A DNA stretch of 64,000 nt, from the NCBI GenBank assembly GCA_034406715.1, contig CP137868.1, positions 930,001 through 994,000 of the forward strand. The letters are read 5' to 3'. The translations under genes were made by a program, and so were the position numbers. The notes beneath the pieces were generated by a model that saw only the letters and a list, made by a program, of their open reading frames with translations, searched no databases and was not told the DNA's origin. The DNA is from Rhodotorula mucilaginosa. Taxonomy: Eukaryota; Basidiomycota; Microbotryomycetes; Sporidiobolales; Sporidiobolaceae. Every line of letters starts with the position of its first letter. Within the stretch, counting starts at the first letter, position 1. Positions 43,959-56,023 of this stretch are shown in pieces.

Positions 43959-46900
43959 ATGGCGCGCTCTCCCGAACCGCAGCTCGTCGCCGTCCCGGAC
44001 CACAAGAACGACGCCGACAACGACAACGACAACAACTCGGACTCGGGCGGCGATGGCGACGAGGGCGAGCAGGAAGTCTACGAGGTCGAAGCCATCCACG
44101 CGTCGCGCTACGACCCAGTCGCCAAATCCATGAGGTGAGCAAGCAGGCGAGAGGCTCGAGCGGCAGGAACCCACCTCCTCCCGCATAGTCAGGTCACCTT
44201 TGCGCAGACTTTGCTGACGTAGAGCTTCCTGCTCCTGACTACATGTAGGTATCTCATCAAGTGGAAAGGCTATTCGGAGGACGAAAAGACGTGGGAACCG
44301 CTCGAAGTACGTCTCGACCGGAACGAACAACCGACCCGAATCGGGTCGGGTCAGGGCGCAGTAGCTCTCGCTGACGCCGCTGGGCGCTTTACAGAACCTG
44401 TCAAACTGCACCGAAGCTTTGAACAAGTATGAAAGGATGAAGGCGGAGCGCGATGCCAAGGCGGCGAAAAAGGTCAAGGCTGCCCAGCGAGCCAAAGCCA
44501 AAGCCAGCGCGTCGCAGAAATCGGACAACGACAAAGACGACGACGAGGCGGACGATCGAGGATTGAGCATGAAGGAACTCGACGCCCGCCGTGCGCAAGC
44601 GAAGGAAAAGGCAAAGACGAAAAGTACGTCTGGGGGCGAGTTTGACCGTCCGTCTCGGTTTGCGGCCGCTGAACAAGTCTTGCCCACTCCCCATCAGGGC
44701 GCGCCTCGGCACCGGCTCGTAGCGAAGACCTCGTCGCACAGAAGTGGGAGCAGAAGGCGAACAAGGAGGCGAGGAAACCGCGTGCGTCGACTTCGTCCGT
44801 CCCTTCCGCATCTGCGAAGCGCAAAGCACAATCGCCGCCTCCGTCGTCGTCGAGGGAGGCCAAGAAAAGCTCCAACGTGCGAGTAGGTGCTGCTCATGGT
44901 TTTCTTATCTCGGACGAAGGTAAAGCTGACCGGCGGTCCGGCGCGCAGACGAACGGGACCGCGCACCGTCCAGCAAAGAAACTGTCGCAGATTGTCGAGT
45001 GAGTCTGGCGTTTTTTCGACTTCCAAAGGCTCGATACTAACGCTCACGGTGTTTGGTACCCAGTTCCGACTCGGACGAGGACGACATGCCGCTGCCGTCG
45101 AACACGCTCGGCACTCAGCAGACGCAATCGGCTCCTTCCCCTCAGCAAAGCGCCGCATCGGGATCATTCGGGCTGTCCCAAGTGTCGACGCAAAGCACGA
45201 ACGCTACGACTCCATCCTCGACTCCAGCGCTTCCACCTGCGAGCGGCGTCGACCAGCCAACACCGACTCCCGCGAGCACTGCACTGGTCCAGCAGCTCCC
45301 TGCCGGCGTCACAACCGTCAATCCTGCCGCCACGCTTCTGAACGGCTCTGCAGCTACCGTGGCGCCTTCGTCGTCATCGTCGTCGACGTCGATGAGCACG
45401 GACCCGCGCAAGAATGCGTCAGCCGCTCCGGCCGTCGGCCAGGCACCGCCCGCGAAACGCGGGAAAGGGCCATGGGACAACCCGCAGCTCGGAAGTCTCT
45501 TCAAAACCTCATACAAAACCAAACCGACGGCCCCGGTGCCACCGCCTCCTCCTCCGGCAGCTCCGCCCGTCGACGACGGTTACAACAATCGGGTCCGATT
45601 CGCGACGAACCCGCTCCCGAGTGTGGCGGTCAAACCGGCCAGTCGGGCCATGTCGCCGCCTGTCCGCGCGCCTTCTGCGCTCAAGACCGTGTCGGCGCTG
45701 AGTTCTGGTGGGAGGTCCGCCTCTCCCGCACTCGGCACGAACGCGGGTATTTCCGTGTCCGCCATGCCTTCTGCATCGATGGCGGCGCACGAACCGAGCC
45801 AGAACGGGACCGTCGCTACGTCGCAGAACGGGAGGACGATGATGACGACGTCTTCCTCGGAAGGAACCCCCGTCGGTTCTCCGAGTGTAGAAGCGAAACA
45901 GGCTCAGGAGGAGCAAAGGAAGATGCGGTTGCGGACGATCGAGAACCGCCTGAAAGGGTCCAGCTGGTACGAACTTCAACGCATGTTTGACGAGGAGAGC
46001 CTCGTCGTTGCGTGCGCCGAGGCCGTCCCCATGGATCCGCAGCTTGCTCTTAGGCTCAAGACGTATGTATAGGCAGACGTACGCAGAACAGCGGACACGA
46101 AATGCGCTTACCGTCCTTCTCCCGTTCTGACAGGAAATCCGTCGCCCTGCTGTACTCGGGGGACATGGGCGACCGTGTCAGTGGCGAAGGTCTTGCCCTC
46201 ACCTACTTGCTGTTGGCGACGGGCTCAAAGACACCGGAACACTTGTCCGACCTCGACGCCCTCTTCCTCCACCGGGAGGAGTCGCCTGTGAAGCTCGAGG
46301 CGCTTTACAACGAGCTGGTCAATCTCGAACGGCCGGTCGAGTTCTTCTCCTTCGGGAACGGCGAACCCATCGCGTCCATACTCGGATCCGGTGAGTGACT
46401 CGAGGAGGGTCCTGTGGTGGGTGCGCGCGAGTCGCTGATGAGCTCTGAAGCGAAACAGGCTACCTCGTTGTCCCGACTCTTGACGCCCTCCGGCTTGCCG
46501 CCGCGTTCGAGCGTTACTGCTCCGCTACCGCCCAGGTGTTCGGCCGAACTTGCATGACTACGGTTCACCCTGCCTCGATCGCTCGAGCCCGCGAATTTCC
46601 CAAGTAAGCTGCCCCCCTCTTTTTCGACGCGCCGGACTTTGGAGGCTGACCTCTTCTCTTTTTCTTTTCGATAGCTGGTACCGCGTCGTGGAAGCGATCA
46701 ACAGTCAGAGCATCTCGATGATCGACAGGAGTCAGCTGCGCATGGGGTCGCAGTTCGTGACGACCGAAAGCACGACGCTTCTGTTCCCAGGCATCGTCCC
46801 GCCGGTGCCGATCCCGCAAATCACCGCTGGCGAGTCTCTCTTTCGTTTGCCAGTCCGAGCGTCCCGCGACTCATGAAAGTTTGACTGGTCCACAGAGGAG

Positions 46901-47146
46901 GAGATCTCGGAGATTCTCGAGCACTTGCGTTTCGCTCGTGCCAAGTCGCTTGCGACGTGGCGGCGCTTCGTGATCGTCGTGGGTGACAGCACCCCAGAGC
47001 TCGTCGACCGTGCCGGGAAACTCGGGGTGAGTTCCTCGCTACTCTGGCCCCTCCTCGCCGACGGCTGACGTGCGCTGTGCCTCCAGATCGAGGTCCATAC
47101 TTGGACGTCTCTCGGGACATTTGTCGAGGCTCATCCGTTTGGATAA
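43959..47146 (+). CDS. chromodomain protein with unfamiliar C-terminal domain
   Basis: Eleven exons (43959-44134, 44249-44306, 44395-44623, 44698-44882, 44949-44998, 45064-46062, 46134-46390, 46459-46603, 46675-46829, 46896-47026, 47087-47146) encode 814 residues. After an Asp/Asn/Glu-rich start, a canonical chromodomain occupies about residues 35-90: EVYEVEAIHASRYDP, then LIKWKGYSEDEKTWEP, with the aromatic cage positions Tyr, Trp and Tyr/Trp conserved. A lysine-rich helix and a long Ser/Pro/Ala linker follow. The C-terminal ~280 residues look folded (MRLRTIENRLKGSSWYELQ, VALLYSGDMGD, LVVPTLDALRLAAAFERYC, RRFVIVVGDSTPELVDRAG) and do not resemble a chromoshadow domain. The alternation of hydrophobic strands and helices suggests an alpha/beta fold. 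It likely reads H3K9 or H3K27 methylation. One intron has a GCGAGT donor. Confidence 0.88.
46830..46895 (+). other. probable GC-AG intron (donor GCGAGT)
   Basis: Intron 9 of the chromodomain gene, 66 bp, with acceptor CACAG. It gives ITAEEEISEIL in frame. An alternative with a GTTTGC donor at 46845 leaves a 51-bp intron and is also in frame, so this case is less certain than the others. Confidence 0.5.
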
Positions 47147-47222
47147 CTACGCGAGTGCAGTATCTCCCTTTATATCCCGCTTGTTGTTGATACCGAGGGT
47201 TTGCAATTGGTCACCGTTTTGT

Positions 47223-48298
47223 CTATTCGCGACGACCGTTCTCAAGCTGCGAGCGCCACTGATCCCGCCATGGTTGCCCGTCTACCTGAACCGCCCGGCA
47301 GCCCCGCCGAAAGGTGCCCGCTTCGCCCTTTCCTGCGAGCTCCAATCGCCATAATGTGCCTAGTCCGCGCTCCGACATGTATTCGTAAGCGCGGTCATAG
47401 TTCAGCCCGACTGCTTGAGGTCCGTGCGAGTCGTCCGAAAGCGTGAAACGTCCACCTTTTCGAGCGATGAGCTGCAAGAAGCGGGATCAGCGCGGAACTC
47501 TCTGTCAGCCGCTGCTCGTACGCACGTCAAAGATGTCGGCGCCGGGGTAAGCGGTTTTCCAGCCCTTCCGGAACGCAGACGCGTTGATCTCGAACAGAGC
47601 GCCGTAACTTGCTGCATACTCGACATTGCGTTCGATGCGCGCCCAGACTTCCGGGTGAGCTCGGAAGTCCATATCGGGGTAGTATAACCGGCAGAGGTCG
47701 AAATGCCCGACCACTTCGGGTTGCAGTCTGGAGAGAACCTTGTACTGGTTATCGAAATAGGTGCAGAGGAGGTGCTCGAGGCGTTCCGCCTGCGTCGATC
47801 CGGGCTGACTGGCGAGGCAGGCATCGTAGCGCTCCTTGTCAAAGTCGATCGGGGCCGAATCGCAGTGGTGGACGCTGCCGACGAGGTACTCGATCGTGCC
47901 AGAGTGCTTCTCGAGCAGTTGTTCGAGTCGGTCGAGGCCGGCGGCGTCGATGTATTCGGTTTCGAGGCCGACGAGCAGCGCACACTCGTCGGCACGGAGT
48001 TGCTTGAGTCGGTGCGCCTCGACCAGGTACGCTTCGAACGTGTCCATCAAGTCCTGCACCTTCAAGTGGGACTGGGTGGGGCAAGGAACATCTCGCATCA
48101 GGGATGATGCCGGTCCAGCATAGCGAGTCGGGAGCGCACCTCTTCGGGATAAAAGTGCTCCTCGCTGTACCGCGGGACATGCTCAGAGAGGCCAAAGGTG
48201 GTGAAGCCTTGCCGGATCGCTTCACCGACGACTTCGGCGAGCGTGCCTTTGGCGTGGCAGCAGAACTGGCCAGAGTGACTATGGTGGCTGATCGTCAT
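47223..48298 (-). CDS. HIS2: histidinol-phosphatase (PHP family)
   Basis: Exons 48298-48140, 48071-47526 and 47471-47223 encode 317 residues. His2 removes phosphate from histidinol phosphate, the penultimate part of histidine synthesis. PHP-type metal ligands are visible in order: HHSHSGQFC at the N-terminus, FGLSEHVPR, GLETEYID, GSVHHCD, EVVGHFDLCRLYYP and LSDDSHGPQAVGLNYD. Their order and spacing match yeast His2 and the bacterial HisK type. The first intron begins at a GTGCGC donor directly after HFYPEE, which restores the expected continuation into the helical segment. The gene converges on the chromodomain gene with only 76 bp between stops. Confidence 0.95.
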
Positions 48299-48720
48299 GG
48301 CGAGGACTGCACTCTTGCGGCCCGACTAGACTCGGCTCAGAAGCAGGTGGTGAGCCTATGCTGCGAACTTGAATCGTCAACTCTTTCGACTCTTCCGACT
48401 TTTTCTCCCCAACGAGTGCCGATAACATAGTCCGGGGTCTCGTGTCTGAAGTAATTAAGAGACCGTAGTTGTAGTGTGCGATATGAAGACATTCGAGAGT
48501 TGCAAGTTAATGTTGAGATCGACAGCCAACCCATGGGAAGAGACAGATGCAGGGCGATAGAGAGCGACAAATACAGGAACGACGAGGAGTGTACTGCGAG
48601 GAAGACGGATGGATGGCCGATGTATAGTGATAGTAGCTGGTGGAACAGCCAGTGTCTGAACGAGGAACGGGCGGAATTAGGCGCGTCTCGAGGAAAGAGA
48701 ACAACAAGGGCGACGAGGGC
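48299..48720. other. HIS2 upstream region / GCV2 3' flank
   Basis: The gap lies between two genes on the minus strand. It should carry the HIS2 promoter. I saw no clear Gcn4-type TGACTCA element here and no other feature. Confidence 0.45.
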
Positions 48721-51700
48721 TCAGGAAGCGTATTCGCTGACGTCGCCGCACTCGCAGACGAGGTTCAAGTCGCCGTACTTGTCGTCGACCCGCGAGACCG
48801 TCGGCCAGAACTTGCGCGTCCGGAGGGACGGAACCGGGTACGCCGCCTGCTCGCGCGTGTACGGCCGGTCCCACTTCTCGGAGAGGAGGACCTGCTGCGT
48901 GTGCGGAGCGTTGACGATGACGTTGTTGTCGCGCGGCTGCTTGCCAGAGATGATCTCCTCAATCTCTTCGCGGATCTTGATCATGGCGTCGCAGAAGCGG
49001 TCGACGTCGCGGAGACCTTCCGACTCGGTCGGCTCGATCAGCATTGCGGTCGAGATCGGCCACGAGCACGTCGGCGGGTGGATGCCATAGTCCTGGAGAC
49101 GCTTCGCAATGTCCATGACTTTGAGGCCGGCCTTGTCGTCAAACTCGGCGAGGTCGATGATGAACTCGTGCGCGCAGCGGTTCTTGTCGTTGACAAACTT
49201 GACGCGGTAGTGGTCCTTGAGCCGGTCCATCGCGTAGTTGGCGTTCAGGAGGGCGAGCTTGGTGGCGTGCTTGAGACCCTCGGCGCCGAGCATCTTGATG
49301 TAGGCCCACGAGATCGAGAGGATGCTCGCGCTGCCGTACGGAGCGGCAGAGATGGGACCGATGGCGTGTTCGCCGCCGGTGGGAACGACGGGGTGTCCCG
49401 GAAGGAACGGGATGAGGTGCTCGGCGACGCAGATCGGACTGTGAAGGGAGCCGGAAGAAGTCAGCGCCTTTCCTACCGCGAGCAAGCCTTAGCGAGGGAC
49501 ATGAACCTACCCCATTCCAGGTCCTCCACCGCCGTGGGGGATGCTGTGACTCTTGTGCAGGTTGAGGTGGCACACGTCGGCGCCGACCCGGCCCGGCGAG
49601 GTGAGACCGACCATTGCGTTAAAGTTGGCTCCGTCGAGGTAGACTTGGCCGCCGTTCTCGTGAACGACGTCGCAAGCGCTCTCAACGCCGCTCTCAAAGA
49701 CACCGTATGTCGAAGGGTACGTGATCATGAACGCGGCGAGGTTGTCCTTGTGCTCCTCCGCCTTTGCCTTGAGATCGGCGAGGTCGAGGTACCCGTTCGG
49801 CTGGTTCTTGACGACGACGACGCGCATACCGGCCATGAACGCCGAGGCGGGGTTGGTGCCGTGCGCCGACTGCGGGATCAGGCAGACGTTCCGGTGCTTG
49901 TCGCCCCGGCTACGGTGGTACGCGCGAATGACCGAGAGTCCGGCGTATTCGCCCTGAGCGCCCGAGTTGGGCTGGAGAGAGCATCCGGGCAGGCCGGTCA
50001 TGGTCGACAGATCCTTTGCGAGTTCCTGCGATTGGGCGTCAAGGTTAGCCCGGCCTCCGCAAAGTAAGGAATGGCGATATTTCGAGACGCACATCCGTCA
50101 ACTCTTTGTAGCCCTGTGCCTGGTACGCCGGAACGAACGGGTGCATCCGTGCGTACTCGTCCCAGGTGAACGGCGTCATCGACGTCGTCGAGTTGAGCTT
50201 CATGGTGCAACTTCCGAGAGGACTGTTCGAGAAACGACCAACGAACGCAGGTCAGTTCCTGGAAAGAGCATCGCAACCTGAAGTCACGAAGCGAGAGTCG
50301 ACGTACATTGGTGCGTGCACGAGAGAGAGATCCTTGTCCTGCAGGTGGTGCATGTACCTAAAGTGCAGACGACCGAAGCGTCAGCACCGCGCAACGAGAC
50401 TTTCACGTTCGATCAAGGGAGGATGTACCGCAGAATGTCGGTTTCGGTGTGGTGCGAGCGGAACACAGACTGGGTCAAGTAAGGAGTCGTGCGAGCGAGG
50501 TGGGCGGGAATGACAGGCGACTCGATCGGCGGCAACTCGGGCGACGACGACGGCGTCGACTTGAGCGCTCCCGGTCCGTGAACGCCGACCGACTCGGCGA
50601 ACTGGATCAGGCTCTCGGGCGTGTACGGTTCGACGTGGCGGAGCTTGTTCCGGCCAGTCTGGATCGAGACAAAGACGTTGAGCAAGTCGACGACGTCTTC
50701 GAGCGAGTGACTCTCGTCGAACGTGATCGCGACGTGGTGCTCGTCGACGCGGCGGAGGTTGATCTCCTTCTGGATCGCGTTCTCGTGCAAGACCGAGGCG
50801 GCCGTTCCGGACAGGCGGATGGTCAAGTTGTCAAAGTAGGTCTCGTTGACGACCTTGTGGCCGAGGCGGGTCAACGCCGCCGCCGTGACGCGCGCGAGGC
50901 CGTGCACCTTTTCGGCAATCTTGCGGAGTCCCTCAGGACCGTGGTAGACCGCGTACATCGCCGAGATGTTGGCGAGGAGTGCCTGATGCCGGGTGCGAGC
51001 CAAGGTCCGTCAGCCACAAAGAGCGCTTTCATGGATCCGAGCAGCCGGAGATCGGGACGAACCTGAGCGGTACAGATGTTGGAAGTCGCCTTCTCGCGAC
51101 GGATGTGCTGCTCGCGAGTCTGCAACGCCAACCGGTACGCGGGCCGGCCCTCTGCGTCCTTCGAGAGACCGATCAACCGGCCGGGCATCCTCCGCTTGAG
51201 CTTCTCCGAGCACGCAAAGAAGGCGGCGTGCGGGCCACCGTAGCCGAGCGGGACACCGAAGCGCGCGGCGTTGCCGAAAGCCATGTCGGCACCCCACTCG
51301 CCGGGCGGCTTGAGGAGGGTCAGGGCCAAAAAGTCGGTCGCGCACATGACGTAGCCGCCGAGGTCGTGAGTCCGCTTGGCGACCGCTTCCCAGTCGGCAA
51401 CTTCTCCTCGGATGTCCGGGTACTAAGGGGTACAAGGGAGAGGGGATGCCGAGTCAGCCGTAGTTTGCACAAAGGAGAGAGCGCGCCTCGCTCACCTGAA
51501 GGATGACACCGATCAGGTCCTTCTGCTGCGCGGCGTCGCCGACTTCCTCCGAAAGGAGCTTGCGGACGTTGCCGACGACGACCTTGATCCCGAACGGCTC
51601 AGCGCGGGTCTTGACGACTGCGACCGTCTGCGGGAGGACGCTGCGGTCGACAAAGATGGTCTTGCGCTTCTCGCGGAGCTGACCAAACGCCATGATCATG

Positions 51701-52655
51701 GCTTCAGCGGCGGCCGTTCCTTCGTCGAGGAGGGAGGCGTTGGCGATGTCGAGGCCGGTCAGGGAGGTGGTGACGGTTTGGAAGTTGATGAGCGATTCGA
51801 GACGACCTGCAAGGAGTGGCAACGGGGATCTCGTCAGTCCGCTGGAAAACAGACCGCTTCAACTCGAGTGAAAAGAACCTGTGCTCACCCTGCGAGATCT
51901 CGGCCTGGTACGGCGAGTACTGCGAGAACCAGCCGTGGTTTTCGAGCATGTTGCGGAGGATGACCTGAGGCAAGACCTGTTGGTGGAATATGACGGTCAA
52001 CCACTTACTCGCGCATTCTCGCTAGGCCTTTAAGCGCGTTAAGCAGGCTTTCAAAGGACTCGGAGAGGCAGAGAGGTGGGTCGACTCACTGCCTGGTGGT
52101 AGCCCATTCCGATAAAGCTCCTCGTGACCTGGTTCTTCTTGCCAATCTCCTTGGCCCTCCGGAGGAGTTCGCTCTCGCTCAGCGCGCGAATGCCGTCCGG
52201 GCCATGTTCAGTCATAGCGTCTGCCTCCAATCGGATCTCGGAGGGGACACAGTCGGCGACAAAGGCGTCGAGCGAGTCGTAGCCGAGATAGGCGAGCATC
52301 TTGTCGATCGACTCTTCCTGCGGTCCGACATGGCGGCGGGTGAACGTGTCTGTTTTCGGGTCGCACGCCGTCAGTAGACGCTCAGATCGCATCAGATGTC
52401 CGGGTGAGCGCCTGCGGACTGACCGAGCGACGCAAAGACGGACGACGACGGCACGGGCGAGCTGGTCTGCGAGAGCCCGGTCGCGAGCGCGCGTGCGCCC
52501 GAGGCAGCAGGCTGAGGCTGGTTGTTCGTGCTCGCTGCGCTGTTCCTGAGCGAGTACAGCGACCGGCGACTCGAGACCGGCAGCACGGCAGCGCACTTGA
52601 GCCGACGGCCGACGACGGCCGAGTGGGCACCCTGAGTTCCAACTCGACGGAGCAT
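48721..52655 (-). CDS. GCV2: glycine dehydrogenase (decarboxylating), P protein, mitochondrial
   Basis: Exons 52655-52424, 52349-52090, 51976-51889, 51806-51496, 51422-51063, 50982-50429, 50357-50307, 50222-50093, 50025-49511 and 49438-48721 encode 1,072 residues, typical for the homodimeric eukaryotic P protein. It is the PLP-dependent decarboxylase of the glycine cleavage complex in the matrix. The N-terminus [20 protein letters not shown] is an Arg-rich presequence. Landmarks: [111 protein letters not shown] and [19 protein letters not shown], whose Lys (about residue 819) should carry PLP. The second half ends with [17 protein letters not shown]. All key segments are intact. Confidence 0.98.
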
Positions 52656-53436
52656 GGCCTCCGATGCGTTGATTTACTAGGGGAAAGTGGTATCTAGGAA
52701 GCAGAGATGCGCCCACGCCACGCCGCGCTCAGGTCGATCCGAGGGTTCGCGTATGCCTTTTGATGCCACCGACTCGCACTCGCAACTGCCTTTTGATGTC
52801 AACGCGGCTGTCGTCGCTGCCCGCACACCTTTAGGCACCCAGAATTGACTCGCAGTAGCTTTCGTTGATGCCATTTACTCAGTCAACCTCGCCGCAGACC
52901 GGCAGCAGGCGCGCAAGCGGACAAACTCGAACCGTCACGCGCATCTTCCGAGTGGCGACTCGAGCGCGCGCGGCCGATAAGGAGAGGCGAAACTTTTTCA
53001 GCGCGTCGAACATAGTGTAGAGATGGACCAAGCGAGACCTTTGGCGAACTGTCACTCGGCGCGATCCACGGTGACTCCGAAAACTGAGCCATGACGCCGA
53101 GTCGAGATTACGTCCACAAATAAGTTTACTGCAGGTACAGCAGGGGTGGACTATGTACGGCGAGTGGGTAGGTTACAGCGGGGATTAAAGCAAAAAGGTC
53201 CTTTGGTGACGGAAGCGAGGGTAAAGGTAACAGCAGAGAAGTGTGAAGGCGAAGGGGAAGTAATAGATCGGAAGGCAAAGGCGGGCGAGGCGAGAAGTGC
53301 CGTGTCTGCGCGGCCGGGCGCAAAGAGCAAGCAAACTGGAGAGGAGGAGGAGGGAGGGGAATCATGCAGTCGTACAACGAGATGCGTCCGGTGGCCGGGG
53401 GGTGAGTGAGTGAGGGAGAGGGAGGAGAGTGACGGT
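52656..53436. other. GCV2 upstream region / SLM1 3' flank
   Basis: A 781-bp gap between two minus-strand genes. The part next to GCV2 carries a direct repeat described separately. The remainder shows no gene. Confidence 0.5.
52754..52798. repeat. direct repeat TGCCTTTTGATG, candidate GCV2 upstream element
   Basis: The 12-mer TGCCTTTTGATG occurs at 52754-52765 and again at 52787-52798, 33 bp apart, 99-143 bp upstream of the GCV2 ATG. A related GTTGATGCCAT lies further out near 52864. Two exact copies this close in a promoter suggest a regulator binding site, but the factor is unknown. Confidence 0.5.
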
Positions 53437-56023
53437 TTACGATGCGGCCGAAGTGGTCGCGAGCGCGGCGGGTGCTGCCTCGTTCGTGTTGCCAACCTCG
53501 ACGCGGTCCGCCTCGTTGTCGGCAGCGCCGACGGCACTCTTCTCAGTGTACGACGAACCGGACGTCACGGTCGACTGGGCCGAGACCGGGTTGCCGAGGA
53601 TCGGCGCGCCCTTGCTCTCGGACGCGAGGGCCTGCTTCTCCGGCAAACCGGTACCGCTACCGACGTAGGCCGGGAGGGTCTCGGCTTTCAGGTGACGGTC
53701 GCGATGGTCGTCCATCGGGTCGGTCGCGCCGACGAGGCCACTCGCGGGAGCCGGCGTCGACGGCGCCGTCCGCGCGATCGCCATCTCGTCGTCCGAGGCG
53801 TACTCCTCCTCGGACGATCCGCCGCCGTCCTCCGAGTCGTCGTCGTGCACCACGTCGTGGTGCTCCGCCGTCGACGAGACATCTTCCTCGCCGTCCGGCT
53901 TGGCAACAACGGCCGACGTGGTCGTGGTGGTGGTGGTGGTCGGCGCGGCGTGCACCTCCTCACCACCGGTGTGCTCGGCGTGCGTAGTGCCAACGTTCTC
54001 GACGGCCTGCTCGACAGCCGACTCGTGCTCGTGCTCGCGCTGCTCGTGCTGTTCGCGCTCGAGCTGCTCCGGCGTGACAGTCTCGACCTCGTTGCCCGGA
54101 ACACCGGCCAAAGTGCCGGCGAGGCGCTCCGTCTCCGGGGTGGTCTCGGCGTACCCGACCTTGGCGACGGCCAAGCCGACCGGGTCCTGCTTGACGCGGA
54201 CGACCGTCTCGCGCTCCGTCTTGGTGTCGCGCGAGAGCTGGTCGAGCACCTCCCACCAGCCCATCATCTCGGCGCGGGTGCGGCAACGGAAGGTGTAGGC
54301 GATCTCCTTGCCACCGAAGCGGAGCGTGTTCTTCATCTTGGCCTCGGCCGAAGACTTGACAGCCTTGTTGCCGGTGACGTGGAACTTGTGCGAGCGGTCG
54401 CCGTCCTTGGACGGCGCACTGAGCGTGCACTCGGGAAGGAAGAGCGAGAACGACGGCGCAGTCGTGTCGTCCTGGTTCCTGCGGGTGATGCGGCAAGGTC
54501 AGGCCAACGAATATATAGGTGCAGTCAAAAGAGCGGAGCAAGACGCACGAGGAGCGACGTTCGTGGAGGTAGCCGGACGGGGTGAGGACGTAGAACGACT
54601 CGGTGTACTTCTTGCTGAAGCGCTTCTTGCGCTCGAGGAAGCCGACCTTGAGCGGGTTGGTCGAAGCGTGGTTCTGGCCCGGGAACTGGATCGCGTCGAT
54701 CGAGCGCTGCGGCGCGTGCGGGTCGATGAGCGAGTTCTCGGTCCGCGAGGCGAAGAACTCCCACTCGGCCTTGGGGTCGACGCGCTGGAGCGCCTCGGCG
54801 ATCTTGTCCTGGAGCTCCTCCATCTCGCGCAGCTGGATCTCGCGCTCGTCGTCGTAGGCCTTGCAGGCGGTCTGGATCTCGCGGGCGACGCGCTCCTCAA
54901 ACTCGGGCTGCTGCTGCTGGAAACGGATCACGGCCGCCTGGAGGTCGTCTGGGTGAAGGGAGCCGACACCCCGTCAGCGCCGCATCACGAGGGAGGGGAT
55001 GCTTGCTAGTTCAATACTCACTCTCTTTGCGGACCTGCTTCTTGAGCTGGTTCTCGACGAGGTGGTGCGAGAGGTATGGGTCCTTTTGCGGGAGCATCTG
55101 GGTCGCGCTGTTCTCGAACGTGTCGATGCCGTTCTGGAGCTCGAGGAGGTAGCGCTTGGAGAGCTCGCGCTGTTCCAGAGGGCAAGAGTGTCAGCAACAC
55201 TGGGAGTCGCGGACCAAGAGAGGGGAGCGGACGAGACGCACCTCGCGCTCGACATCGTCGGCGATGGCCGAGGCCTCCTTCTCGACGATGTGGATCTGGG
55301 CCTTGATGTTGGCGCGGACGTTCTCGAGGTCACGGACGACGGTGCGGTCGATGGTGCTGGCAAAGTCGGCGTGGCGCTCGGCGAGGAGCTTGGTCGTGTC
55401 GCGCACGTCGTACAGGACTGCCTGCCATCCCTCGGGCGAGAAGACGTGGCCCTCGTGGAACGGGACGTCGATGGTCTCGGTGAGAGCGGCGGTCGACCTA
55501 GACGCGGCGTTCTCGATGTCGACGAGACCCTGCGCGGAGTATCTTGTCAGTCACGCGGTCTCTGGCGTCCGAAGATCGCTTGCTCGAGCAGGCGTTTCCA
55601 GGTGTCGATGTGGGTCAATCCCCGACAGTATAAGCAATCTAGAGACCAACCTATAGCCATACACGGGGAGAGTCAGCGTGAGATGCGAGAGAGGAAGAGA
55701 GACGGGCGACTGCGGAGAGGCAACTCGGCCCCGGGGCTCGAAACCCGCGAGGTGGTTCCGAGACGGCGTGAGGACTGACCTTGTAGTAGTGCAGGAGACT
55801 CTTGGTGACGTGCTTCCATTGCTGGAGACGGTCGATCAGTTCATGGTCGGTCCTGTTCAGTCGAGGGCGCGAGAGGGAGGGTGGTCAGTCGAGAGGTCGA
55901 TGACGACTGCAGGTAAGCGGGGCAGCGAGACCAAACTGACCTGATCTGACCGGTCGCGGTCGGCTGGTGGCCGCGGGTGGGTTTGCGGATGCCGACCGAC
56001 TTGTGCTGCAGGATGGACGACAT
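53437..56023 (-). CDS. SLM1: Slm1/Slm2-type B-AR and PH domain protein, TORC2 effector
   Basis: Exons 56023-55941, 55852-55780, 55529-55242, 55169-55022, 54948-54549 and 54478-53437 encode 677 residues. Slm proteins bind PI(4,5)P2 and relay plasma-membrane stress to TORC2. An F-BAR-like helical region covers residues ~30-270 (TDHELIDRLQQWKHVTKSLL, NVRANIKAQIHIVEKEASAI, FQQQQPEFEERVAREIQTAC). The PH domain spans ~294-415, starting NPLKVGFLERKKRFSKKYTE and YVLTPSGYLHERRSS, closing with FRCRTRAEMMGWWEVLDQL. A long acidic Ser/Thr/Glu-rich C-terminal tail follows. Intron 2 is 250 bp, three to four times the local norm. Nothing in the tail clearly matches the calcineurin-docking site of the yeast proteins. 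Confidence 0.92.

Noticed and set aside
44887-45990. 367-codon plus-strand frame overlapping the chromodomain gene
   Set aside because: Out of frame with the chromodomain exons, which give the continuous conserved protein; it is a shadow frame.
48640-50067. 475-codon plus-strand open frame
   Set aside because: It is antisense to GCV2, has a biased Arg/Val/Glu composition typical of the reverse frame of GC-rich coding DNA, and no family features.
53410-54585. 391-codon plus-strand open frame
   Set aside because: Antisense to the SLM1 PH domain and tail; repetitive Arg/Leu/Val composition mirrors the opposite strand.
55690-55760. T-arm-like GGTTTCGAGCC in the SLM1 intron, possible tRNA
   Set aside because: No A-box, acceptor stem or anticodon arm can be built around it.
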